DNA from: Gammaproteobacteria bacterium
GTDB taxonomy: Bacteria; Pseudomonadota; Gammaproteobacteria; Xanthomonadales; Wenzhouxiangellaceae
NCBI GenBank assembly: GCA_003565625.1
Contig: PXBD01000001.1
Location: 1-64,000, forward strand
Direction: 5' to 3'
Length of the DNA: 64,000 nt
This document shows, in pieces, positions 37,231-45,957 of this stretch; positions within the stretch are counted from its first letter, which is position 1; each line of letters begins with the position of its first letter. The notes under the pieces were generated by a model. That model was not told where the DNA came from. It saw nothing but the letters and a program-made list of their open reading frames with translations, and ran no database searches. The translations under genes were made by a program, and so were the position numbers.

Positions 37231-39098
37231 TCGGGTATGGCCAGACCGTCGATGATGCGCACAAACGGCAGATCACGCTCGATCAGGCCGGATTCGGTCA
37301 GGCGCAGGCGCCCGGTGTGGCCGGACAGGTACAAATCGGGGTCAGCCCGCATCCGCTCCAGCCAGGGCAGCAGATCGTAGGCATCGGCGCCCAGCGCAAA
37401 CAGGCGCGACAGGGCCGGGTTGTCCAGCCCGGCGTAGCGTTGCTCGGCCAGGCGTCGCTCGCGCTCGCCTGCGCCATTGCCCAGGAACCAGGGCGCAACC
37501 GGCAGCAGGACATCGTCGAGGTCCTGGTCGCGGCGCGCGTCCGGTGCCCCGTCGAGCACGTGCGAGGTCGCCATCACCGGCAGGTCGCCGGCGCCGAAGA
37601 ACTTCAGCTGCGGTCGCAGAGCGCGCGCGTCACTGGCCCGGGCGGCCAGGAAAATCAGGTCGGCATCGGTGCGTCGGGCGGCTTCGGCCTCGACCGGTGT
37701 GCCAAGCGTGCGCGCCAGCTGCCGCCCGCGCTCGCGCGAACGGTCCAGTTCCAGCAGCACTTCGAGCAGGATGCTGTGGTCAACCTGGCCGGGCGGGTAG
37801 CGCATGTCGCGCACAACCTCGCCATCACCGGCTCGAAAAGTCCGGCGAAAAGCGGCCCCGACCCGCTCGCCCCAGTCGCTGTCCTGGCGCAGCACCAGGG
37901 CGCGGGTATGACCGGCGACCAGCGCTCGTGCAGCTGCCAGTTCGGCTTCCCCTTCCGGGGTCAGGGCATAGCTGGCGACCAGGCCGGGAAAGCGGCCCAA
38001 GGCCTCGGGATCGCCTGGATGATTGAGCAGCAGGATGGGTACGCTGGCATCGCCCAGGGCCAGCAGCCGGTCCACCTGCTCGCGCTGGAGAGGCCCCACG
38101 ACCTGGTCCACCCCGGCTTCCCGAGCCTGGTACCACGCGCCGATGACCGCATCGGCCTCATCGCCGATGTAGAAAAACACCAGTTCAGGACGCTGTCCGG
38201 GCGGTATCCGGCTCCAGTGCGAGAGCAGGCCGTCGCGTAATGCCCGGCCGGGCCGGGCCAGGCTGCTGCTCGATCCGGGCAGAATCAGGCCTACCCGCGC
38301 CGGCGGCGCCTGCAGCGAGCGCCAGGCCGCCAGCCAGTCATCGGCCTGCGATGCGGAATAATCCAGCGTCGGGTGGCGGGATTCCCATTGTGTCAGGTCC
38401 GTGCTCAGCCGCTCCGGATCCAGCAGTGCTGCCCGGGCGGTTGCGGCCAGGTCCAGCCAGGGCCGCAGCGCGGCCGGCTGGGACGGGTCGGCCACCAGCG
38501 CCTCGAGAGTGGCCAGCGGCAGATCAATCAGCAGGGCCAGGGCCAGGTCGGGTTCCAGGGCCTGTTCGTCCAGGCTGGTAGCGAGCGCCTCCAGTGCCTC
38601 GGATGCTTCGAAGAAGCCGTCTTCGGGGGTCTGGCCCAGGCGCTGGCGCAGCCGCTGGTAGCGCTCGCGGAGCCACGGTGGAATCTGTTCGCTGACCTGG
38701 TCGAGCAGCCAGGTCGCGGTATCCGGATCGCGGTCGAGCAGGGCCAGTTCGGCCTGGGCGAGGGTCAGGCGCAGGCCGTCGGCTGCCGGCAGATCGCGTG
38801 GCTGCACCTCGCGCAGCAGTTGACGGGCTTCCATCGGTCGGCGTGTCGCCAGAAAACGCTCGCTGGCCGGAATCAGCAGCCGCGCACGATCGCTGTCGGA
38901 AAGCCCCGAGCTGCGGGCCTGCAGTTCGACCAGGGCCTGTTCGTAACGACCGGCCTCGATCAGTTCGTCGACTGCATTGATTGCCGCGTTGACCGGGTCT
39001 ACCGGGCGTACGGCCGGCTCTGGTGCACAAGCGGCCAGCAGCAGTGGCAAAACCAGCAATGGCCAAACGAGAAACAGCGGGCGCGGGTACGAGTTCAT
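37227..39098 (-). CDS. lpoA: Penicillin-binding protein activator LpoA
   Basis: The 623-residue outer-membrane lipoprotein has a signal with lipobox LLAACA, a TPR-like helical region (about 40-270) and a periplasmic-binding-protein-like domain (about 290-600; VGLILPGSSSSLA, QVVGPLQREQVDRLL in part, PILLLNHPG). LpoA reaches through the periplasm to activate PBP1A in E. coli. It is divergent from rsmI, as in E. coli, and overlaps yraN downstream. Confidence 0.93.
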   Translation of the reverse strand: MNSYPRPLFLVWPLLVLPLLLAACAPEPAVRPVDPVNAAINAVDELIEAGRYEQALVELQARSSGLSDSDRARLLIPASERFLATRRPMEARQLLREVQPRDLPAADGLRLTLAQAELALLDRDPDTATWLLDQVSEQIPPWLRERYQRLRQRLGQTPEDGFFEASEALEALATSLDEQALEPDLALALLIDLPLATLEALVADPSQPAALRPWLDLAATARAALLDPERLSTDLTQWESRHPTLDYSASQADDWLAAWRSLQAPPARVGLILPGSSSSLARPGRALRDGLLSHWSRIPPGQRPELVFFYIGDEADAVIGAWYQAREAGVDQVVGPLQREQVDRLLALGDASVPILLLNHPGDPEALGRFPGLVASYALTPEGEAELAAARALVAGHTRALVLRQDSDWGERVGAAFRRTFRAGDGEVVRDMRYPPGQVDHSILLEVLLELDRSRERGRQLARTLGTPVEAEAARRTDADLIFLAARASDARALRPQLKFFGAGDLPVMATSHVLDGAPDARRDQDLDDVLLPVAPWFLGNGAGERERRLAEQRYAGLDNPALSRLFALGADAYDLLPWLERMRADPDLYLSGHTGRLRLTESGLIERDLPFVRIIDGLAIPE

Positions 39099-39117
39099 GA
39101 GAATGAATCATAAACCA

Positions 39118-39144
39118 TTGTTCGTAGGGCTCTGGCCCTACAAT
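39118..39144 (+). promoter_or_regulatory. Candidate promoter of rsmI
   Basis: TACAAT (39139-39144) lies just before the rsmI ATG, with TTGTTC (39118-39123) 15 bases upstream, a short spacer. A perfect hairpin GTAGGGC/GCCCTAC (39124-39141) overlaps the -10. Only seven bases separate the -10 from the start codon, so transcripts would be nearly leaderless. Confidence 0.4.
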
Positions 39145-39150
39145 GCGGCC

Positions 39151-40053
39151 ATGAACAAGCCAGGCCCAGTTGAACCCGGCACCCTGTGGGTGGTGGCAAC
39201 CCCGATTGGCAACCGCGCCGATCTTTCACAGCGTGCCCGGGAGCTGCTGGCGGTGGTGCCGATGCTGGCGGTCGAAGACAGCCGTATCAGCCAGCGTTTG
39301 CTCGGCCACCGCGACCAGCCGGTGCAGATGGTCGCCGTCCACGAACACAACGAGAAACGCCAGATCCAGAAGCTCCTGGCCCGGCTGCAGGCCGGCGCGG
39401 ACGTCGCCCTGGTCAGCGATGCCGGGACGCCGCTGATTTCCGACCCCGGCTATCGCCTGGTCCAGGCGGCGCACGAGCACGGTATCCGGGTCTCTCCCGT
39501 GCCCGGACCGTGCGCGGCCATCGCGGCGCTGTCGGTCGCCGGTGTGGCGTCCGATCGTTTCTGGTTCGAGGGCTTCCTGCCGACCCGTTCCGAGGCCCGC
39601 CGACACCGGCTGCAGGCGCTGGCTTCGGTCCCGGTCAGCCTGATTTTCTACGTGCCCGCGCGCGACCTGGTCGACATGCTGGAGGATTGCGCCGCCGAAC
39701 TGGGGCGCCGGCGTCCGGCCGCGCTGGCGCGCGAGCTGACCAAGCTGCACGAAACCGTGCTCCGGTCGGACCTGGCCGCACTGGCCGATCGCTGTCGGGA
39801 CGATCCAGACCAGGCCCGTGGCGAAGCGGTTGTGGTAGTGGCCGGCAGCGATGCCGAGCCCTTGGCCGCGGTCGATCCGCTGGCGCTGGCGCGCGAACTG
39901 GCTGCTGAACTGCCGCCGTCGCGAGCGGCCGGCGTGCTCGGCAGACTCACCGGTCTGAAGCGCAGGCAGGCCTGGGAACTGATCGAGCGGCAGCGCAACC
40001 AGGACCAGGCCGGTGTGCCTGAAGATGGCGCTTCCGTCACCAGCAACAGCTAA
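39151..40053 (+). CDS. rsmI: 16S rRNA (cytidine-1402 2'-O) methyltransferase RsmI
   Basis: The 300-residue product has the tetrapyrrole-methylase fold with LWVVATPIGNRADLSQRA in part, VAVHEHNE, LVSDAGTPLISDPG in part and PGPCAAIAALSVAG in part. It methylates C1402 of 16S rRNA with SAM. The ATG at 39151 matches the family start; a longer in-frame reading from 38977 lies over lpoA. It is the divergent partner of lpoA. Confidence 0.95.
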   Translation: MNKPGPVEPGTLWVVATPIGNRADLSQRARELLAVVPMLAVEDSRISQRLLGHRDQPVQMVAVHEHNEKRQIQKLLARLQAGADVALVSDAGTPLISDPGYRLVQAAHEHGIRVSPVPGPCAAIAALSVAGVASDRFWFEGFLPTRSEARRHRLQALASVPVSLIFYVPARDLVDMLEDCAAELGRRRPAALARELTKLHETVLRSDLAALADRCRDDPDQARGEAVVVVAGSDAEPLAAVDPLALARELAAELPPSRAAGVLGRLTGLKRRQAWELIERQRNQDQAGVPEDGASVTSNS

Positions 40054-40063
40054 ACTTCCAGCC

Positions 40064-40747
40064 GTGATCATTCTCGTTCTGGCCCTGCTTGCCGCCGTCA
40101 TTTTCCTGCCCCAGTGGTGGGTCAAGCGGGTGCTGGCTCGCTACCGCAGCCCGCGCGATCGCTACGAGCGCAGCGGGGCGCGGCTGGCCCGGGAGTTGCT
40201 CGACCGGCTGGGCCTGGAAGCGGTCCGGGTCGAGCGCGCTGAACCGGGCCAGGATCACTACGATCCCGAGGAGCGGGCGGTGCGCCTGAGCCCGGAGCAC
40301 TACGACTTCGGTTCGCTGACCGCGGTCACCGTGGCCGCCCACGAGGTTGGGCACGCCGTCCAGCACGCCGACGGCTACCGGCCGCTGCTGTGGCGGACCC
40401 GGCTGGTCAAGTCGTTGCAGCGTCTGCAGCGCTTCGGCGTGATCCTGATCGCGCTGATGCCGATTGCCATTCTGGCCCTGCGTTTGCCCAGCGCCGGTGT
40501 GGCCCTGCTGGTGGTCGGTCTGGCCAGTCTGGCCTCCGGCATCATCGTGCACCTGATGACTTTGCCGACTGAGATCGATGCCAGCTTCCGCCGTGCCATG
40601 CCCCTGCTGGTCAAGGGCGGCTACCTGCGTCAGGAAGATCGCTGGCATGCCAGACGTATTCTCACCGCGGCCGCGCTGACCTATGTGGCGGCCTCGCTGA
40701 TGGGTCTGGTCAACTTTTGGTGGTGGCTGCGCGTGCTGCGCCCGTGA
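40064..40747 (+). CDS. YugP-type zinc metallopeptidase, membrane-bound
   Basis: The 227-residue product (from GTG 40064) starts with a hydrophobic helix, has the zinc motif HEVGHAVQH (about residue 93) and the YugP-like segments VRLSPEHYDFGSLTAVTVAAHE in part and LPTEIDASFRRA, with more helices after. The role of this family is unknown. The frame also has GTG 40013 and ATG 40025 inside rsmI; the GTG at 40064 places the membrane helix at the N terminus as in the family. The gap to rsmI is 10 bases. Confidence 0.87.
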   Translation: MIILVLALLAAVIFLPQWWVKRVLARYRSPRDRYERSGARLARELLDRLGLEAVRVERAEPGQDHYDPEERAVRLSPEHYDFGSLTAVTVAAHEVGHAVQHADGYRPLLWRTRLVKSLQRLQRFGVILIALMPIAILALRLPSAGVALLVVGLASLASGIIVHLMTLPTEIDASFRRAMPLLVKGGYLRQEDRWHARRILTAAALTYVAASLMGLVNFWWWLRVLRP

Positions 40748-40785
40748 GTCGGCCGATGGCCGCTTTCCGCGGCTAAAATAGCGCC

Positions 40786-41598
40786 ATGCGCAGCCCCGCG
40801 ATACCGGTGTTGACCTATCACGGTTACAACATCGCCGGAAACGACTACAGCAACAACGATCACGTGGCTCTGGCCGCCGATCTGGCCTGGCTGTATGGCC
40901 ATGGCTGGTCGATTATGGCTCTGGAAGATGTGATAGCGCGCCTGTTTGACGGTCTGTGTCCCGAACTGCCGGCACGCCCGGTGGCCATCAGCTTCGATGA
41001 TGGGACCGACCTGGACTGGCAGGATGTCGAGTTCGGTAAGCTTGGCCGGCAGCGCGGTTTTTTTGGCATTCTGGATGATTTCCGCCGCAAGCAGGCGGCT
41101 TCTGTTTTGGTTCACGCCACCACCTTCGTCATTGCCAGTCCGGAGGCGCGCGATCGCCTCGCGGCCGGGGCCCTGCAGTTTGGCCATGGCATGGGCGAGG
41201 GCTGGTGGCGGGCGGCTCAGGACAGCGACTTGATGAGCATCGGCAATCACAGCTGGGACCATCGCCATCCGCTGACCGTCCCCGAAGCACAGGGCGGTGG
41301 TCATTTCTTCGGTGTGAATAGTCCCGAGGCTGCCGAGTACCAGGTGGTCGAGGCCGGTCGCTACATCGCTGAGCGGATCGGCTGCTGGCCGACCTTGTTC
41401 GCCTACCCTTGGGGCCAGGCCAGCGATTTTCTGCGCCACGAATTTTTTCCGCAGCAGACCGCACGCCATCGCTGCCGGGCGGCTTTCGGGACCGAGCCCG
41501 GACTGATTCACGCTGACGCCGAGCGCTGGTACCTGCCGCGCTTCGTCTGTGGCGAGCATTGGTCCAGCCCGGACGAACTGGCCGGCTTGCTGTCGTGA
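40786..41598 (+). CDS. Polysaccharide deacetylase family protein
   Basis: The 270-residue product has NodB-domain motifs: LTYHGYN, FDDGTD (metal aspartates), the zinc HxxxH in NHSWDHRH and AYPWGQ. It lacks a signal peptide, so it probably acts on a cytoplasmic or membrane-linked sugar. CE4 enzymes remove N- or O-acetyl groups. Its stop overlaps the next gene's GTG, starting a three-gene coupled string. A TAAAAT at about 40773 may be its -10. Confidence 0.85.
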   Translation: MRSPAIPVLTYHGYNIAGNDYSNNDHVALAADLAWLYGHGWSIMALEDVIARLFDGLCPELPARPVAISFDDGTDLDWQDVEFGKLGRQRGFFGILDDFRRKQAASVLVHATTFVIASPEARDRLAAGALQFGHGMGEGWWRAAQDSDLMSIGNHSWDHRHPLTVPEAQGGGHFFGVNSPEAAEYQVVEAGRYIAERIGCWPTLFAYPWGQASDFLRHEFFPQQTARHRCRAAFGTEPGLIHADAERWYLPRFVCGEHWSSPDELAGLLS

Positions 41599-42479
41599 GC
41601 AATGCAGCGGCACCAGACCAGCCTGGATGGCGCGATCTGCTGTGGCGACCCCTGATCGATGCCGCGCTCGATCGCGCGCCACGCTCGGAAGTCTTTCAGC
41701 GCCATGCCCGATCCTTCCCCGCAGCGCTGGACGAAGCCGAAACCCAGGCAGGACATGCCAGGGCGTTTGGGTTTGCGACTGACGAGGACTGGCTCGAGCG
41801 CCGGGTAATCTGTGAGAGCCTGGACCGACACGATAATTTCGCCCGCCTGCTGCGTCGTCCGCTGGCCTCGGAACACCGACTCGAAGTCAAGGGAGACTGG
41901 CCGACTGGGGTGTTCGTGGCCCTCGGCCTGCACTGGGGGGCGGGTTTTCCCGCACTGGAGCACCTCCTGCTGAGGCAACGTCAGCCGGCTTTTGTTTACC
42001 TGGCCGAGCCTGAGCCTGCGTTGAATCAGCACTCGCGGCGACTGTATGAGCGCCTGCATCTGCGCGCCTTGAACGGATTCGGTCACACCATTCCGGTTGG
42101 TGGCGCCTATCAGCGGATCAAACAGGCGCTGGTGGTCGGGCGAATTCCGGTGGTCCTGTTTGATGCGCCGCCGCAGCCGGGTTCGAGGCGCATCAGTCTG
42201 CATCGGGACGGATTCGACATCGGTCTGCGGCGCGGTATTCTGGGTCTGATCGCCGAGCGCCAGATTCCTTACGTGTTCTTTCGCTGTTCATGGCGGCCCG
42301 GCCAGGCGCGACGCGTGCTGGAAATTTCCGGCCCTCAGCAGAGCGCAGCGCTGGAAGACGTGGCCGCTGCTGCTGGGGATTTTCTGCTCGACAGTCTGCG
42401 TCTCGATGCCGCCCAATGGCATCTGTGGTCGGTGGCCAGCGAACTGTTGCGGGTTGCGGCCCAGCGGGAGGAGGTATGA
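41595..42479 (+). CDS. Acyltransferase-like protein (LPLAT/LpxL-like fold), uncertain
   Basis: The 294-residue product resembles lysophospholipid or lauroyl acyltransferases in layout: GVFVALGLHWGAGFPALEHLL in part, then GHTIPVGGAYQRIKQALVVG in part and RIPVVLFDAPPQPG, which match the positions of the catalytic and substrate strands of LpxL. The classic HxxxxD/E pair is not intact: the residue five after the histidine in HWGAGF is phenylalanine. Function is therefore unsure. The GTG start at 41595 overlaps the deacetylase stop; its stop overlaps the methyltransferase ATG. It has no clear signal or anchor. Confidence 0.6.
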   Translation: MSNAAAPDQPGWRDLLWRPLIDAALDRAPRSEVFQRHARSFPAALDEAETQAGHARAFGFATDEDWLERRVICESLDRHDNFARLLRRPLASEHRLEVKGDWPTGVFVALGLHWGAGFPALEHLLLRQRQPAFVYLAEPEPALNQHSRRLYERLHLRALNGFGHTIPVGGAYQRIKQALVVGRIPVVLFDAPPQPGSRRISLHRDGFDIGLRRGILGLIAERQIPYVFFRCSWRPGQARRVLEISGPQQSAALEDVAAAAGDFLLDSLRLDAAQWHLWSVASELLRVAAQREEV

Positions 42480-43030
42480 AGATTTCCCTGGGCTCGGGCG
42501 GTGTGCGTCTGCCGGGCTGGATTCACGTCGACTACGATCAGGCCTGCCAGCCCGACGTTCGGGCCGACCTGAGTGCGCCACTGCCATTTCCGGATCAGAG
42601 TGCTGACTTCCTCCAGTCCGAGGACTTCATCGGTCAGTTGAGCTTTGAGCAGGCCGGCAGTTTTCTGGCCGAGTGCTATCGCGTGCTCAAGCCCGGCGCT
42701 GCCCTGCGTCTGCTCACGCCGGACCTCGACCAGCTGGTGCGCCTGTACTTGGCGCGCGATATGCGATTGAAAGCGCTGTGGGAGCGTGAGGTGGGCATCC
42801 CCTTGCTGACTGGGACGCTCGGTGAACTGGTGCACAAGGCGCTCACTTTCGCCGACCAGCGCAGCTTCTTCGATGAGGAAACCCTGCGTGCCCTACTTGA
42901 GCCACTGGGGTTCCAGGTCGAACGCGTCGGCTATCAGCACAGTCGTTTCGAGGCCTTGCGCGGCATTGACCTGCGCTCACCGGACAACGCCATCAGCCTG
43001 TACCTGGACTGCGTGCGGCCGGCTGACTGA
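42476..43030 (+). CDS. SAM-dependent methyltransferase, class I
   Basis: The 184-residue product begins KISLGSGGVRLPGWIHVDYDQ in part, a compact SAM-binding start (LGSG in place of the longer motif I), followed by ADLSAPLPFPDQSADF in part and FLAECYRVLKPGAALRLLTPDL in part. It belongs to the group often found in polysaccharide clusters. Shine-Dalgarno GGGAGGAGG lies just before the ATG. It overlaps the preceding gene by four bases and ends 29 bases before rnpB. Confidence 0.82.
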   Translation: MKISLGSGGVRLPGWIHVDYDQACQPDVRADLSAPLPFPDQSADFLQSEDFIGQLSFEQAGSFLAECYRVLKPGAALRLLTPDLDQLVRLYLARDMRLKALWEREVGIPLLTGTLGELVHKALTFADQRSFFDEETLRALLEPLGFQVERVGYQHSRFEALRGIDLRSPDNAISLYLDCVRPAD

Positions 43031-43059
43031 CGAGCCTCGACCCGAGTATCATGGGTGGT

Positions 43060-43427
43060 GAAGAGTCGGCCAGACAGTCGCTGTATCCGCCTGGCGGGTA
43101 TGGAGGAAAGTCCGGGCTCCACAGGGCAGGGTGCCAGGTAACGCCTGGGGGTGACACTGGTGACGGTGCCGCTACGGAAAGTGCCGCAGAGAACAGACCG
43201 CCGATGGCCCTTAACAGGGCACAGGCAAGGGTGAAAAGGTGCGGTAAGAGCGCACCGCGTGGCTGGCAACAGGCACGGCACGGTAAACCCCACCTGGAGC
43301 AAGGCCAAATAGGGGTGCGATGGCGTGGCCCGCGCTGCACCCGGGTAGGCCGCTAGAGGCGACCGGCGACGGTCGTCCCAGATGAATGACTGTCCTCGAC
43401 AGAACCCGGCTTACAGGCCGGCTCTTC
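43060..43427 (+). ncRNA. rnpB: RNase P RNA, bacterial class A
   Basis: This stretch carries the conserved class A core: GAGGAAAGTCCGGGCTCC (43099 region), AGGGCAGGGTGCCAGGTAAC in part, AAACCCCACC..GGAGCAAGGCCAAATAG in part and AGATGAATGACTGTCC near the 3' end. The P1 helix pairs AGAGTCGGCC (43062-43071) with GGCCGGCTCT (43417-43426). It matures tRNA 5' ends. TATCAT at 43047-43052 may be its -10. A run of six thymines follows at about 43431. Confidence 0.97.
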
Positions 43428-43437
43428 TCTTTTTTCT
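43407..43437 (+). terminator. Termination signal after rnpB
   Basis: The 3' strand of the P1 helix (GGCCGGCTCTT) is followed at once by CTCTTTTTTCT. The thymine run gives a plausible Rho-independent end for rnpB, with the hairpin being part of the RNA itself. It meets the 3' end of the convergent psd gene. Confidence 0.55.
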
Positions 43438-44284
43438 AAGCGCTCAGGGACTGGCCCATGCACACTCTCTGGCCCGGCTGCAGATCCGGTTCCCAGTCCG
43501 GGAAATCGGCCGGGGTCAGGACGATGACGGTCGATCCCCAGTGGAAGCGTCCCAGTTCCGCTCCGCGCTCCAGCGGCGCTGCCTGCAGCGTGCGCCGACG
43601 CGGTTCGGCTGGCGCGCGGCGTTCTCCCGGCCCACCCCAGACCGTTTCGATGCCGGCTACCAGCAGGGCGGCCACCATCACCACCGCCACCGGCCCGTGC
43701 TCGGTTTCGAGGATGACGGCCATGCGTTCATTGCGCGCAAACAGCCCCGGCACGGCGCGACTGGTCCGGGTTGAAACGCTGAACAGCCGGCCGGGAATGC
43801 GCCATTCCTCGACCGGGCGACCGGCCATCGGGGCGTGCACCCGGTGATAGTCCCAAGGCGCCAGGTAGATGGTGATGAACCGGCCGTCGGCAAACGGGCG
43901 CGCGCGCTCAGCCGAGCCGAGCAGGGCATCGGCCCCAAAACACATGTCCTTGGCCTGGATCAGCTGCCCGTGCGTGATCCGGCCGAGCTGGCTGACCGTC
44001 CCGTCGCAGGGCGAGACCAGGCGGTGGCGGGCATCGGCCAGCGGCCGGGCATTGGGGGCCAGGGCGCGGGTAAAAAAGGCGTTGAAGCTGGCGTAGCGGG
44101 CCGGGTCGGGCTCGGCTGCTTCGGCCAGGTTGACCCCGAACAGCCGCCGGAAACCCGCGATCAGGGGCTTGCGAACCCAGGCCCGGCGCGAGGTCGACAG
44201 CCTCCAGGCAAGGCTGGTCAGCAGATGTTGCGGCAGCAGGTGCTGCGGCCAGACCGCGACGCGATCCGACCAGGCCGGCTTCAC
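43436..44284 (-). CDS. psd: Phosphatidylserine decarboxylase proenzyme
   Basis: The 282-residue product has FFTRAL, SPCDGTVSQLG, YLAPWDYHRVHAP and the self-cleavage site WGSTV near the C terminus, where the serine becomes the pyruvoyl group (the common form is LGST). It makes phosphatidylethanolamine at the inner membrane. The start is GTG 44284, overlapping the senC stop by four bases (GTGA). It converges with rnpB. Confidence 0.95.
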   Translation of the reverse strand: MKPAWSDRVAVWPQHLLPQHLLTSLAWRLSTSRRAWVRKPLIAGFRRLFGVNLAEAAEPDPARYASFNAFFTRALAPNARPLADARHRLVSPCDGTVSQLGRITHGQLIQAKDMCFGADALLGSAERARPFADGRFITIYLAPWDYHRVHAPMAGRPVEEWRIPGRLFSVSTRTSRAVPGLFARNERMAVILETEHGPVAVVMVAALLVAGIETVWGGPGERRAPAEPRRRTLQAAPLERGAELGRFHWGSTVIVLTPADFPDWEPDLQPGQRVCMGQSLSA

Positions 44285-44922
44285 GTACTGATCCGGAACA
44301 GATCGGCGACCACGTCTTCGGGCACCAGCGGGTGTCCAAAGCGCCCGTGCAGGCGGCCCTGCGGGTCGATGATCAGCACCGCCGCCGAGTGATCGACGTT
44401 ATAAAAGCCGGTGTTCTCGTCGGGCTGCTCGCGCCAGTAGACAATGCCGAGCTGGCGGGTCAGAGCCTGCAGCTGCTCCTCGGCGCCGGTGACGGCGACA
44501 AACTCCGGATCGAACCACTGGACGTAGTCTTCCAGCAGCTCGCTCTGGTCCCGCTCGGGGTCGACCGACACAAAGACCACCTGCGGCAGATCCTCGCGCC
44601 GCATCAGGCGCAGCTGGTCCATCGACTGGGCCAGCATCGCCAGGGTGTCCGGACATACGTCCGGGCAGTTGGTGAAGCCGAAAAACAGCAGGCTCCAGCG
44701 GCCTTCGAGGTCGGCCCGGGTAAACGGCTCGCCGGCGGCGGTTTCCATCTGGAAGTCGGTCAACGCGCGCGGGGTCGGGAACAACTGCGCGGCGCGCAGA
44801 TCCTGGGTCCGGTCGATCATGTAGCGCGAAGCCACCAGGCCGGCGGTCAGGGCCGCGATCAGCACAATGGCAACCAGAAAAATGCGGCCTTGCTGGCCGC
44901 CGGGCAGAGAGATTGTTTTCAT
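44281..44922 (-). CDS. SCO1/SenC family copper chaperone
   Basis: From ATG 44922 the product is 213 residues with an N-terminal membrane anchor (about 13-33), a thioredoxin fold with the copper site CPDVC (C86, C90) and the distal histidine in NVDHSAA. SCO proteins deliver copper to cytochrome oxidase or act as thiol reductases. Longer in-frame readings from 45204 lie over the prmB start. It is translationally coupled to psd. Confidence 0.93.
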   Translation of the reverse strand: MKTISLPGGQQGRIFLVAIVLIAALTAGLVASRYMIDRTQDLRAAQLFPTPRALTDFQMETAAGEPFTRADLEGRWSLLFFGFTNCPDVCPDTLAMLAQSMDQLRLMRREDLPQVVFVSVDPERDQSELLEDYVQWFDPEFVAVTGAEEQLQALTRQLGIVYWREQPDENTGFYNVDHSAAVLIIDPQGRLHGRFGHPLVPEDVVADLFRIST

Positions 44923-44990
44923 GCGATGTAGTATATCGGTTCCTATGGTGAATTCCGTATTCAGCCGGCGCCAGGACGCCGTTTGCACGC

Positions 44991-45893
44991 ATGTCTGACC
45001 TCGACCTGGCCACTCTGGTTCGCTCTGCCGTCCGCCGCATGGAAGCAGCCGGGCTGCATTTTGGCCACGGCACCGACAACGCCTTCGACGAAGCCTGCTG
45101 GATGGCCGCCCACGCTCTGGAACTGGCGCCGGATTTCGCTCCCGAGGCCTTTCAGATGGCAGTAAAAGAACAGGCCTGGCAGCGCTTCGAACAACTGCTG
45201 GCACGGCGCATCGATACCCGCAAGCCGCTGGCCTACCTGATCGGCGAGGCCTGGTTTGCCGGGTTGTCGTTTCAGGTCAGCGAGGATGTGCTGGTGCCGC
45301 GCTCGCCGCTGGCTGAATTGATTGTCGAAGGGTTTGAGCCGTGGTTGTCGACCGATCAGCTGCACCGGGCCATCGATGTCGGCACCGGTTCGGGCTGCAT
45401 CGCGATCGCTCTGGCCCACTACCACCCCCGGCTGGAAGTCGATGCCGTCGACGTCTCGCCGGCGGCCCTGGCGGTGACGGAAACCAACATCCAGCGCCAC
45501 GGCCTGAGCGGCCGTGTTCATGCGCTGCGCTCGGACCTGCTCACGGCGGTGGCCGACCGGCGCTACGACCTGATCCTGGCCAACCCGCCCTACGTGCCCG
45601 AGGCGTCCATGGCCCGGCTGCCGTCAGAGTACGGGTGGGAACCAAGCCTTGGCCTGGTCGCCGGCGCCGACGGCCTTGACCTGGTTCGAGGCCTGGTCGT
45701 GCAGGCCGCCGGCTGTCTCACCGACCACGGCATCCTGGTGTGCGAAGTGGGCGAGGCGGCCGCGGCGCTGGATCGCTGGCTTGCCGACACCCCGCCCACC
45801 TGGCTGGAGTTTGCCCACGGCGGCGACGGTGTTTTCCTGCTCGACCGCGCCGGCTGCCAGCAGGTGGCGGGGCGTCAGCAAACGTCTTCGTAG
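44991..45893 (+). CDS. prmB: Ribosomal protein L3 glutamine methyltransferase PrmB
   Basis: The 300-residue product has a helical N domain, VLVPRSPLAEL, SAM motif DVGTGSGCIAIAL and the catalytic NPPYV. The length and the VPRSPL (rather than PRPET) start of the fold support PrmB over the release-factor enzyme PrmC. It methylates a glutamine of uL3; the target segment GQCQTPG is present in rplC here. It is divergent from senC. Confidence 0.9.
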   Translation: MSDLDLATLVRSAVRRMEAAGLHFGHGTDNAFDEACWMAAHALELAPDFAPEAFQMAVKEQAWQRFEQLLARRIDTRKPLAYLIGEAWFAGLSFQVSEDVLVPRSPLAELIVEGFEPWLSTDQLHRAIDVGTGSGCIAIALAHYHPRLEVDAVDVSPAALAVTETNIQRHGLSGRVHALRSDLLTAVADRRYDLILANPPYVPEASMARLPSEYGWEPSLGLVAGADGLDLVRGLVVQAAGCLTDHGILVCEVGEAAAALDRWLADTPPTWLEFAHGGDGVFLLDRAGCQQVAGRQQTSS

Positions 45894-45957
45894 GCGGTTT
45901 GGCAAGCCGGTACAATAGAGCTCTTTCCCAAGATTGCCCCGGATTCAAGCAAAACCC

